Source: Flaveria trinervia
Lineage: Eukaryota > Streptophyta > Magnoliopsida > Asterales > Asteraceae
Length of the DNA stretch: 64,000 bases
NCBI GenBank assembly: GCA_025506515.1
Contig: JACCIX010000734.1
Location: 97,963 to 161,962, forward strand
Reading direction: 5' to 3'
Below, in pieces: positions 1-11,151 of this stretch. Position 1 is the first letter of the stretch; each line of letters starts with the position of its first letter. The position numbers were made by a program, and so were the translations under genes. Below the pieces are notes generated by a model, which was not told the origin of the DNA, did no database searches, and saw nothing but the letters and a program-made list of their open reading frames with translations.

Positions 1-1
1 G

Positions 2-2782
2 GCTCAAAAACTAACTGCCAACCGTTGGATACTATATCCACGGTTCATAATGGCCATCATTACAAACCAGCTTAATGCTGAGGGACTTGTTGGCTTGGGA
101 GTCCCTGCTACGGCTGTTCTGCCGGAAGTATACTCCCGGCACAACTCTGACTAGACACTCAAAATGGCTGCCAAGCTGCGAAAACCCACGCAGCTGGAAC
201 CCACAGCCACCACCTCCAAATCAAAAGTCCCACCAAACCCACCAAAAAGAAACCCAAAACGGCTACTCAGGGAATTGAGTCCCTGAGGATGCCCCTGCAC
301 ACAAACGCAGGATATATCCACTAGTTCCAACCCCTAGTGGATACAATGACTCTTCCAGCCATAGCCGCTCAGGCCTCCTCTCAACAGGAGCCTGCAGCAA
401 CCACACAAGGGGTACCTACATATCTGGGATCTTCCTCACTTGAGGAGATTGCCATTGAAACGCACCAACCTCCCCAGGTGCACACTGCTTCTATCCCTTC
501 ACCCCATACAACCGCCCCTCACAGCCCAACTTTAATAGTTGCACAAGTGTTGACTCAACTGCACTCCTCACCCCCTCCCAGAAACCTCTTACTACTAGGG
601 AACACCTCTACAATTGAGGGGGAGAAACACAGTGCAATTGAGAACCCACAGCACAGGGGTTTACCACTTCTATCTCCTAGTGTAGATAAGGAGCTTAGAA
701 TATCTAGTGAGGCTGCCATCTCTTCTGAATCAGCACATGATCAGAATGAGGCTGGTAACATTGCTAAGACCTCACTAGAGGCAACAGCTGATGATGGACA
801 TTGTCCTGAGGCTGGAAGTCCCCAGTACCAAGCACAAGGGGCACATGCAACAACTGGTCTACACCCAGTGCATGTAAATCCTGCTCTAAGCAAGAGGTCA
901 GATGATTCAGCTTCGGCTGATGATGACCTGGGCTTTTTCTACGATGTTCTTGCCCAGAACACAATCCTTGAAGAGAAAGTCAGTAGGCTGCAAAACCTAC
1001 TTGACCAACTCTCACAAGGAGAAAGACCATCTGCCTCTACCAACCCACAGATGGCACCTTCACTTGAAGGTTCCCCAACACACTGAGCCACTCCAAACTC
1101 AACCACCTGCCTCTGCTTCAGGCCCTATTTCTCAGGAACAGAACCCTCCTGAGCAAATAGGTGCCGTACTTCAAAATTCCCTCCTCTCATCACACCCATA
1201 ATCACTGATATTGTGACTAAAGCCATTGATGAGAGGCTTTCCTCAACTTTACAACCCTTGATTGATGCTGCTGTGCAAAAGACACTTTCTGCGGTACAAA
1301 CCCCTTCCTCCAATGCATCCAAAAAGGGGGAGAGTACTGCAGTGAAAGAAAAGAAGAGGAAAAGAACAGAGGAAAAGAAGAAGAGAAGCAAGCCCAAGAG
1401 GAGGAGAAAGAAAAGCAACCTCTGCTCACCTACAAGAGAAAGAAAAGTGCTGATGATCATACTGCTGAAGACAAATCCTTGGAAGAGCTGGTAAAAGAAG
1501 CTGACACTACACACAGCCGATCCATGGATAAATAATTGAACAACTCTTCAGGCAGGGTTTGATACAACCATATTGGATAGTGAGATCAGAAGGTTGGAAG
1601 TGCAAGAGATACAAACCCGATGGGCTGGGTATGATGCTCTTGAAAAAGAGAGATTGGAAATAATGATCGCTTCATTGCAAAATACTTAGGAAGATCGTTA
1701 ATGGAGATTCGCGCGTGGACCAGGGACAGTATTCTGGCTATACCCCAGAATCTGTCTATCTGAGCAATTCAACAAAGGGATTATTGTGGAAGCCCTTGAT
1801 GAGGCTGGGGCTGGTAAAAGGTTGGAGATGGCTAAACTCACAAAGGCGAAACTTACTACAAAATGCTGGATCAACCTTCCCTTCCACCCACTCAAACAGA
1901 GCCTATCCCTCAAATCTCCCAACCAATCTCTAAGCCAAAATCCAAACATCCTCATTCTTCAAAACCAATTCCTTCACCAACCCAACCATCATCCAGTGAT
2001 GCACCTAGAGGAGGAGAGAGGGTGCTGAGGATGGAAGAAGAAGAAGAAGAGGAGGATGAAGATCATAGTCTGCCCCTCTCTGCTGTTTTAAAGCTACCAA
2101 CACCCCGAAGTCAACCCATGATCACACCTGACTCTCAAAGGGAAATGGTCAGAGTCAGATAGAAGATGAAGAACAGCAGAAACAGCACGATGAGCAACTG
2201 TTGAAGATGGTTGACAAGGAATTTCCTCAGTCATCATCTATTCAAGCCATGAAAGGGCATGCTCAAAGGCTGTACACTCTCAGGCACACTTTTCAGTATC
2301 AGAAGGAGAGAGTGAGAGTATGGCCAGACCCCAGGGTGAGTTCTAGAATCCATAAAAGAACTATTCCACACAGATACAATGGCCAGGTCAGAAAAACAAT
2401 AGATTCTACTATCATGTTGGCCATTGTAGTCTCACCTTGGGAGATCATTGATGAATTCAAGAAAGCTCACCAAGCAAAGATGACCCCTCAAGCTTTACTA
2501 GAAAACAAGATGATTAAGAAGGGGTTGTTATATAAAAAGCTTGAAGACATCCAGAAGAATGAGCTCCAGTTACTCCTTGAAGGCAACCATCCTGATGAAT
2601 TTGTATATAGGGAGGTAACTACGGTGGAGCTGAAAAATGGCAGGACCATGAAGTACTTATCTGAGTACTATGGTCCAGAGTTCTTCTTCGAAGGAGGAGT
2701 AGAAGAACTCTCTCAGGAGGAACAAGTTGTTCTCCTTGAGGCCTATGTTCGAGAGTCTTACAGACTCATTATGGGGAAGTAA
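2..2782 (+). pseudogene. Decayed 3' ORF (env-like/additional ORF) of the Sirevirus-like element
   Basis: Several plus-strand pieces look like one broken ORF. Piece one (2-154) holds an LYPRF motif and ends at TAG 152-154. Piece two (337-1086) is Ser/Thr/Pro/Gln-rich and acidic, with a short predicted coiled coil (EEKVSRLQNLLDQL) near residues 208-221. After a stop, piece three (1213-1494) has a strongly basic Lys/Arg cluster that could be a nuclear localisation signal. Piece four (2201-2782) is a clean 193-codon frame rich in charged residues, ending at TAA 2780-2782. In-frame stops and frame changes near 154, 1086, 1494 and 2162 argue against a functional protein. No catalytic motif is visible. 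The N-terminus lies outside the window. Function in this element class is not established. Confidence 0.45.
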
Positions 2783-2997
2783 ATCTCATGAATGGGATAA
2801 CAACTCTGTGTCCAGTTCCCCAAAACAGAGCTCCCATTCATACCCTGCCAAACAAATATCTGAGATTTCTTCCCAGGCCGGAGCTTACATGGGTCATCTT
2901 CTCTACTGATCAAGAAGGAAAAAGACCAATATTTTGCCAACAATAAGTGGGATAATAAATAATTTAGAGGTTTTGGCTGCATTGGTTCACGGGGAGT
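2783..2997 (+). other. 3' UTR of the Sirevirus-like element, with candidate polypurine tract
   Basis: Non-coding sequence between the last ORF remnant and the inferred LTR start. The G-rich stretch cacggggag at about 2989-2997 lies directly before TGTTGG and is the best candidate polypurine tract, but it is short and weak. Confidence 0.35.
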
Positions 2998-3382
2998 TGT
3001 TGGACCAAAAGAACCAATGAGCCAAGATCAGAAAACCTCTAAGTCCCACATGGTATCACAACAACTGCTGAAAGCCTCATCAGCAGTTTGACAAGTGCTG
3101 AAGACTTCAACAGCTGAAGATCAAGTGCTGAAGACTGCATCAGCTGAAGAACTAAAGTGCTGAAGTACAACAGCTGAAGAACGCAAGTGCTGAAGCTGAA
3201 AGACCAAAGTACTGAAGTACAACAGCTGAAGAGTTTACAAGTGCTGAAGATCAACAACTGATGTACAAAGTCTGAAGACAAAGACTGAAGACATCAGCTA
3301 ATGACATCTACTGAAGTCATAGCTGATGAAACACCTGAAGGTCAAAGTCTGAAGATCAAGTACTTAAGCCTCAGTAGTTTGT

Positions 3383-3417
3383 CACAACTGCTGAAGTGTA
3401 CTTCTTCAGTAGTTGTG
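3383..3417 (+). other. Inverted repeat in LTR U3 (14-bp arms)
   Basis: Arm cacaactgctgaag (3383-3396), 7-nt spacer, then cttcagtagttgtg (3404-3417). The arms pair except for one G-T position. It belongs to the larger set of opposed CTGAAG/CTTCAG motifs in this LTR. Confidence 0.7.
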
Positions 3418-3474
3418 ATATCAGTAGTTTTATATTTCTAGTTTCAGTAGTTTTATGTCTCAGTAGTTTTGTAA

Positions 3475-3504
3475 AACGACTGAAGAGCTTGTTCTTCAGT
3501 CGTT
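3475..3504 (+). other. Inverted repeat in LTR U3 (12-bp perfect arms)
   Basis: Arm aacgactgaaga (3475-3486), 6-nt spacer gcttgt, then tcttcagtcgtt (3493-3504), a perfect 12-bp complement. Confidence 0.75.
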
Positions 3505-3667
3505 GTAGTTTCAGTAGTTTCTAATCAGTAGTTTTATATTCTGCACTTAACACTCTGATATGTTCTCAGTAGTTGTGAACATTTCAGTAGTTTGTTAAGA
3601 TTTAGTTATTTTTGTAATAGATCTGCCAGTTGTCACTTTCCGTGATAACAGCAGTGATTGTTGCACT

Positions 3668-3677
3668 CTATATAAGG
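3668..3677 (+). promoter_or_regulatory. LTR TATA box
   Basis: ctatataagg matches the plant TATA consensus. It lies about 230 bp before the LTR 3' edge and downstream of the inverted-repeat field, the expected order U3 motifs - TATA - R/U5. Confidence 0.55.
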
Positions 3678-3959
3678 AGTGACAACCTATTGTAATAGGT
3701 GAATGATTTGAATGATTTGATTAGAAATATTCTATATCTATAAACATTCCTTGTATCAGAAATATATATTCTCTCACTATAACCGTATGTGCTCTTAATG
3801 CATACAAGTATCGATTACTTGCTACAATTTGTCTAAATCCCGTTCTTATTCCGCTGCTTTCAACTCTAATACATCAAACTTGTGATCGCTGATCCTGTCA
3901 ATCTCTTCTATCACACTTGCCTACCATCTTCAAATGCTATCACCCTTCAACTCAACTTA

Positions 3960-5000
3960 AACCATTCCAAATGAAAAGTTACAGTACCTAGAGTCCTTTA
4001 TTAAGACCCAAAACAATGATTCCTGATGTAAAGGATCAAGGAACAACTTCTATTCACTCACTAAGAATCAAGAAACTTGTTACAGTGCGAAGCGAATGTA
4101 ATTCAACCTTACCACTAAAACTCAATGTGTGATTAATGAATTAGAAATTAGGTCAAACTAAAACGACGAAGAAAGTTATATTTCCTTATTTTTCACAAGC
4201 AATTTATTAACGACAAATATATGCATCCAATTATGCGCAAATGCTTAACAAAACACATGGGAAATGAACCACGAATACGAAAACGCTAAATATCAATTGT
4301 TCTAGCATGAATAAATTATGCGCTAGCTAACAACCTCCAAGGTTGAGATTCTCATGGGTTCTGATACACACATAAAATTATTTAGTTATATTCCAGCTAA
4401 ATGATTAATGAAATCACACTAAACAAAGACAAATGTACCATTTGTATGTACTTCTTAAACCAGACCAAAATCAAACAAGAGACAACACAAATAAACCTTG
4501 AAATCAATCATCTCCTCCTTAAACTCTACTATCTTTTCGACAACCGTCTTCAAACGCTATCGCCCTACAAATCAACAAAAACCATTCATTATGACAAGTT
4601 TCAGTACCTTGAGTCCTTTATTTGGCTCGAAAACAATGATTCCAGATGTAAAGGACCAAGGAACAACTTGAATTCACTCCCTAAGAATCGAGAAACTTGT
4701 TACAGTTACGGAACAAATGTAACTTGACCTTACTACTGAAACTCAACGTTTGATAAATGAATTAGAAGTTAAGTCAAACTAAAACGACAAAGAAAGTTAT
4801 AGTTCCTTATATGTCACAAACAATTTAGTAACTATGTATTTGTGCAACCAGTTATTAGGGAATGCTTAACAAAATACATGGGAAATGATCCACGAATACG
4901 AAAACGCTATCAATAGTTCTAGCATGAATAACTTATGCTCTGGCACACAACCTCCAATCCTATGTGGTTGAGATTCTCATGGCTTCTAAATACACTCATA
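3960..5000. repeat. Higher-order block in array A, copy 1
   Basis: Shares private variants with 7090-8140: cagtgcgaagcg (about 4083 and 7218), the same A1 monomer starting at 4401 and 7542, and tgtgcaacca followed by ttattagggaatg (about 4842 and 7980). The offset is about 3.14 kb, or five monomers. Confidence 0.75.
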
Positions 5001-7089
5001 AAATTATTTAGTTAGATTGGAGCAAAATGAATAATGAAATCACACTAAACAAAGACAAATGTACCATTTGTATGTACTTGTTAAACCAAAACCAAAATCA
5101 AACAACAGACGACACAAATAAACCTTGAAATCGATCATCTCCTCCACAAGCTCTTCTATCACACTCGGCTACCATTTTCAAATGCTATCACCCTTCAACT
5201 CAACTTAAACCATTCCAAATGACAAGTTTTATTACCTAGAGTCCTTCATTAAGCCCCAAAACAATGATTCCAGATGTAAAGGATCAAGGAACAACTTGTA
5301 TTCACTCACTAATAATCGAGAAACTGCTTACATTTACCAAGCGAATATAATTCGACCTTACCATTGAAACTCAATGTGTGATTAATGAATTAGAAGTTAG
5401 GTCAAACTAAAACGAAAAGAAAGTTATAGTTCCTTATATGTCATAAACAATTTAGCAACTACGTATTATGCATCCAATTATTAGCGAATGCTTAACAAAA
5501 TAAATGGGAAATGATCCACGAATACGAAAATTCTAAATATCAACAGTTCTAGAATGAATAATTTATGCTCTTGCAAATAACCTCCAATCCTATATGGTTG
5601 AGATTCACATTGATTCTAAATACACTCATAAATTATTTAGTTAGATTGGAGCAAAATGAATAATTAAATCACACTAAACAAAGACTAATGTACCATTTGT
5701 ATGTACTTCTTAAACCAAAACCAAAATCAAACAAGAGACAACACAAATAACCTTGAAATCTATCATCTCCTCCACAAACTCTTCTATCACATTTGGCTGC
5801 CATCTTCAAATGCTATCGCCCTTCAACTCAACTTAAACCATTCCAAATGACAAGTTGCAGTACCTAGAGTCCTTCATTAAGTCCCAAGAAAATGATTCCG
5901 GATGTAAAGGATCAAGGAACAACTTGTAATCACTCACTAAGAATCGAGAAACTTGTTACAGTTACGAAGCGAATGTAATTCGACCTTACCACCAAAACTT
6001 AATGTGTGATTAATGAATTAGAAGTTAAGGCAAACTAAAACGACAGAGAAAGTTATAATTCCTTATATTTCACAAAAAAATTATTAACGACGAATATATG
6101 CATCCAATTATGCGCAAATGCATAACAAAACACATGGGAAATGAACCACGAATACGAAAATGCTAAATATCAATTGTTCTAGCATGAATAAATTATGCGC
6201 TTGCTAACAACCTCCAATCTTATATGGTTGAGATTCTCATGGGTTCTAATATACACATATAATAATTTAGTTAGATTCCAGCTAAATGATTAATGAAATC
6301 AAACTAAACAAAGAAAATTGTACCATTTGTATGTACATCTTAAACCAGATCGAAATCAAACAAGAGACAACACAAATAAGCATTGAAATCAATCATCTCC
6401 TCCTTAAACTCTTCTATCTTTCTCAACTACCATCTTCAAACGCTATCGCCCTACAAATCAACTTAAACCATTCCATATGACATGTTTCAGTACCTTGAGT
6501 CCTTTATTACGCCCCAAAATAGTGATTCCGGATGTAAAGGACCAAGGAACAACTTGTATTCATTGACTAAGAATCAAGAAACTGGTTACAGTTACGGAAC
6601 GAATGTAACTCGACATTACTACTCAAACACAACGTTTGATAAATGAATTAGAAGTTAAGTCAAACTAAAACGAAAAAGAAATTTATAATTCCTTATATGT
6701 CACAAACAATTTAATAACTATGTATTTATGCATCCAATTATTAGCGAATGCTTAACAAAATACATGGGAAACGATCCACGAATACGAAAACGCTATCATT
6801 AGTTCAAGCATGAACTATTTATGCTCTTACAAACAACCTCCAATCCTATATCGGTGAGATTCTCATGGCTTCTAAATATACTCACAAAATTATTTAGTTA
6901 GATTGGAGCAAAATGAATAATGAAATCACACTAAACAAAGACAAATGTACCATTTGTATGTACTTCCTAAACCAAAACCAAAATCAAAAAAGAGACAACA
7001 CAAATAAACCTTGAAATCGATAATCTCCTCCACAAACTCTTCTATCACACTTGCCCACCGTCTTCAAATGCTATCACCCTTCAACTCAA

Positions 7090-8140
7090 CTTAAACCATT
7101 CCAAACGAAAAGTTGCAGTACCTAGAGTCCTTTATTAAGACCCAAAACAATGATTCCGGATGTAAAGGATCAAGGAACAACTTGTATTCACTCACTAAGA
7201 TTCGAGAAACTTGTTACAGTGCGAAGCGAATGTAATTCGACCTTACAACTGAAACTCAATGTGTGATTAATGAATTAGAAGTTAAGTCAAACTAGAACGA
7301 TAAAGAATGTTATATGTCCTTATTTTTCACAAGCAATTTATTAACAACAAATATATGCATCCATTATGCGCAAATGCTTAACAAAACACATGGGAAATGA
7401 ACCACGAATACGAAAACGCTAAATATTAATTGTTCTAGCATGAATAAATTATGCGCTAGCTAACAACCTCCAATCCTATGTGGTTGAGATTCTCATGGGT
7501 TCTAATACACACATGAAATTATTTAGTTAGATTCCAGCTAAATGATTAATGAAATCACAATAAACAAAGACAAATGTACCATTTGTGTGTACTTCTTAAA
7601 CCAGACCAAAATCAAACAAGAGAGAACACAAAAAAACCTTGAAATCAATCATCTCCTCCTTAAACTCTTTTATCTTTTCGACTACCGTCTTCAAACGCGA
7701 TCGCCATACAAATCAACAAAAACCATTCATTATGACAAGTTTCAGTACCTTGAGTCCTTTATTAGGCTCGAAAACAATGATTCCACATGTAAAGGACCAA
7801 GGAACAACTTGAATTCACTCACTAAGAATCGAGAAACTGGTTACGGTTACAGAACGAATGTAACTTCACCTTACTACTAAAACTCAATGTTTGATAAATG
7901 AATTAGAAGTTAAGTCAAACTAAAATGACAAAGAAAGTAATAGTTCCTTATATGTCACAAACAATTTAGTAACTATGTATTTGTGCAACCAATTATTAGG
8001 GAATGCTTAACAAAATACATGGGAAATGATCCACGAATACGAAAACGCTATCAATAGTTCTAGCATGAATAACTTATGCTCTTGCAAACAACCTCCAATC
8101 CTATGTGGTTGAGATTCTCATGCCTTCTAAATACACTCAT
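7090..8140. repeat. Higher-order block in array A, copy 2
   Basis: Five-monomer-shifted partner of 3960-5000. The chance translations of the monomers at 4401 and 7542 are nearly the same over their whole length, unlike neighbouring monomers. Confidence 0.75.
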
Positions 8141-10391
8141 AAAATTATTTAGTTAGATTGGAGCAAAATGAATAATGAAATCACACTAAACAAAGACAAA
8201 TGTACCATTTGTATGTACTTGTTAAACCAAAACCAAAATCAAACAAGAGACAACACAAATAAACCTTGAAATCCATCATCTCCTCCACAAACTCTTCTAT
8301 CACACTTGGCTACCATCTTCAAATGCTATCACCCTTCAACTAAACTTAAACCATTCCAAATGACAAGTTTCAGTACCTAGAGTCCTTCATTAAGCCCCAA
8401 AACAATGATTCCGGATGTAAAGGATCAAGGAACAACTTGTATTCACTCACTAATAATCGAGAAACTTCTTACATTTACGAAGCGAATATAATTCGACCTT
8501 ACCACTGAAACTCAATGTGTGATTAATGAATTAGAAGTTAGGTCAAACTAAGACGACAAAGAAAGTTATAGTTCCTTATATATCACAAACAATTTAGCAA
8601 CTACGTATTTATGCATCCAATTATTAGCGAATGCTTAAAAAAATACATGGGAAATGATCCACGAATACGAAAACGCTATCAATACTTCTAGCATGAACAA
8701 TTTATGCTCTTGCAAACAACCTCCAATCCTATGTGGTTGAGATTCTCATGGCTTCTAAATACACTCATAAAATTATTTAGTTAGATTGGAGCAAAATGAA
8801 TAATGAAATCACACTAAAAAGACAAATGTACCATTTGTATGTACTTGTTAAACCAAAACCAAAATCAAACAAGAGACAACTCAAATAAACCATGAAATCG
8901 ATCATCTCCTCCACAAACTCTTCTATCACACTCGGCTACCATCTTCAAATGCTATCACCTTTCAACTCAACTTATACCATTTCAAATGACAAGTTTCAGT
9001 ACCTAGAGTCCTTCATTAAGCCCCAAAACAATGATTCCGGATGTAAAGGACCAAGGAACAACTTGTATTCACTCACTAATAATCGAGAAACTGCTTACAG
9101 TTACGAAGCGAATATAATTCGACCTTACCACTGAAACTCAATGTGTGATTAATGAATTAGAAGTTAGGTCAAACTAAAACGACAAAGAAAGTTATATTTC
9201 CTTATATGTCATAAACAATTTAGCAACTACGTATTTATGCATCCAATTATTAGCGAATGCTTAACAAAATACATGGGAAATGATCCACGAATACGAAAAC
9301 GCTATCAATACTTCTAGCATGAATAATTTATGCTCTTGCAAACAACCTCCAATCCTATGTGGTTGAGATTCTCATGGCTTCTAAATACACTCATAAAATT
9401 ATTTAGTTAAATTGGAGCAAAATGAATAATGAAATCACACTAAACAAAGACAAATGTACCATTTGTATGTACTTGTTAAACCAAAACCAAAATCAAACAA
9501 GAGACAACTCAAATAAACCTTGAAATCGATCATCTCCTCCACAAACTCTTCTATCACACTCGGCTACCATCTTCAAATCCTATCACCTTCAACTAAAGTT
9601 AAACCATTCCAAATGACAAGTTTCAATACCTAGAGTCCTTCATTAAGCCCCAAAACAATGATTCCGGATGTAAAGGATCAAGGAACAACTTGTATTCACT
9701 CACTAATAATCGAGAAACTTCTTACATTTACGAAGCGAATATAATTCGACCTTACCACTGAAACTCAATGTGTGATTAATGAATTAGAAGTTAGGTCAAA
9801 CTAAAACGACAAAGAAAGTTATAGTTCCTTATATGTCATAAACAATTTAGCAACTACGTATTTATGCATCCAATTATTAGCGAATGCTTAACAAAATACA
9901 TGGAAATGATCCACGAATACGAAAACGCTATCAATACTTCTAGCATGAATAATTTATGCTCTTGCAAACAACCTCCATCCTATGTGTTGAGATTCTCATG
10001 GCTTCTAAATACACTCATAAATTATTTAGTTAAATTGGAGCAAAATGAATAATGAAATCACACTAAACAAAGACAAATGTACCATTTGTATGTACTTGTT
10101 AAACCAAAACCAAAATCAAACAAGAGACAACTCAAATAAACCTTGAAATCGATCATCTCCTCCACAAACTCTTCTATCACACTCGGCTACCATCTTCAAA
10201 TGCTATCACCTTTCAACTCAACTTAAACCATTCCAAATGACAAGTTTCAGTACCTAGAGTCCTTCATTAAGCCCCAAAACAATGATTCCGGATGTAAACG
10301 ATCAAGGAACAACTTTTATTCACTCACTAATAATCGAGAAACTGCTTACATTTACGAAGCGAATATAATTCGACCTTACCACTGAAACTCA

Positions 10392-10711
10392 ACTCTTGTT
10401 TTATAAAATTAAAACCAATTTTAATTTTATAAAATATAACACACTTTTGTTTTATATTACTTAACCAATTTAAATAATAAAACAACTAACATCTCATGAA
10501 CAAATTATCCATATAATATTGTTCATTTACAAAAGCAATGATTTAGAAAACCCGGTTTCTAAATTGGTGCTAATATTTATTTGTGTGATCTTATCAACGA
10601 ATAAATATTTATCGGTGTTTGTTTGACTTGTTATTGGGTATGACCCGACTTGGATCATATCACACTAGCCACATGAATTTAATATGTATCTTGGGCAGAT
10701 GTATTCCTTCA
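10392..10711 (-). repeat. Truncated 3' LTR of Copia-1
   Basis: On the minus strand the LTR starts tgaaggaatac at 10711, just after the polypurine tract (gtgcaagtgggaga). Only the first 320 bp or so remain. Homology to the LTR stops at about 10392, where satellite A begins. Contains the conserved U3 inverted repeat at 10541-10564 and the gggtcataccc motif. Confidence 0.85.
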
Positions 10712-10765
10712 ATCTCCCACTTGCACAAGATTCATAGAAAATTAATGTAAGTAGCAAATAACGCC

Positions 10766-10781
10766 TAGCAACGGTTTGCTA
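10766..10781 (-). other. Conserved 3' UTR hairpin 1, Copia-1 copy
   Basis: tagcaa, four spacer bases, ttgcta: a perfect 6-bp stem about 55 bp from the LTR edge. Present in all four copia 3' UTRs of the window. Confidence 0.65.
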
Positions 10782-10826
10782 CCCCTAATGTATATGATTA
10801 ACTGCCATTCAATAACATCATCTCCT

Positions 10827-10843
10827 TCAAGTACCATACTTGA
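10827..10843 (-). other. Conserved 3' UTR hairpin 2, Copia-1 copy
   Basis: tcaagta-3 nt-tacttga, a perfect 7-bp stem. The loop differs in orientation and base between copies while the arms are kept. Confidence 0.65.
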
Positions 10844-11151
10844 AATGTCTTAGGTGAATCAATCATCCATCCTTTTGTTACAGATGTCATGTTAAATCCC
10901 AGAGACACAGAATTTCCATTCTCCGATGATTTAACTTTAACAGGCCTTAGTCATCTAACTCTCAACGAATAAGAGGAACAAATTCCATCTTGACTACATA
11001 TGTCTCTCACAATCGCCTTATATCATACCTGAACCTAGCCTTATGTACTGTTAATTTTACGTAACAGCAAAGAACTAAGTCAAAATATAATACTTGGTGA
11101 ATATCAAGACCCTATATGTATCTCAGGTCTAAGGATAAAATGATATTCGCC

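Larger units (their letters stand above)
1..3900 (+). mobile_element. 3' part of a Sirevirus-like LTR retrotransposon
   Basis: The window opens inside an LTR element. Coding remnants on the plus strand are followed by a 3' UTR and a sequence that starts TGTTGG at 2998 and ends CTGTCA at 3900, directly against satellite. The 5' LTR, gag and pol lie outside the window, so a target duplication cannot be tested; the right flank starts atctc. The frame from 2 to 154 encodes a W-x-LYPRFI stretch. From memory, this resembles the ORF that follows RNase H in Sirevirus-type copia elements of Asteraceae. A coiled-coil and lysine-rich part and an LTR full of inverted repeats fit that lineage. The lineage call is inference; that this is an LTR element 3' end is better supported. 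Confidence 0.55.
2998..3900 (+). repeat. LTR (3') of the Sirevirus-like element
   Basis: About 903 bp with TG at the 5' edge and CA at the 3' edge, ending where satellite begins. The first half (3055-3360) is a degenerate array of ctgaag and agctgaaga motifs at roughly 13-30 bp spacing. The second half (3370-3600) carries the complementary motif cagtagttt many times, so the U3 region is one large imperfect inverted-repeat field. A TATA box follows at 3668-3677. No second LTR is in the window to confirm the edges, so the start is inferred. Confidence 0.55.
3901..10391. repeat. Satellite array A (monomer about 628 bp)
   Basis: About 10.3 head-to-tail monomers. The landmark 'atg(at/aa)taatgaaatcac' recurs at about 4401, 5030, 5656, 6286, 6912, 7542, 8168, 8797, 9422 and 10047, a spacing of about 625-630 bp. 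Two main subtypes alternate irregularly: A1 reads atgattaatg and has tgcgcaaatg about 175 bp upstream (4401, 6286, 7542), and A2 reads atgaataatg. The last four to five monomers (8168-10391) are A2 and very similar, a local homogenisation. Array A is related to array B but differs at many fixed positions (caaagacaaatg against caagcacaaatg). Short ORFs such as MINEITLNKDKCTIC recur with the monomer and are chance frames. Confidence 0.95.

Noticed and set aside
4401..7880. Recurrent ORFs of 60-112 codons beginning MINEI or MITEI, in many satellite monomers
   Set aside because: They recur with the monomer period, differ in length through random stops and frameshifts, and show no codon-level conservation or domain. 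They are chance frames of the satellite.
3901..10391. CRISPR-like or gene-family array, because of long regular repeats
   Set aside because: Repeats are contiguous 623-628-bp units without unique spacers, in clearly eukaryotic context.
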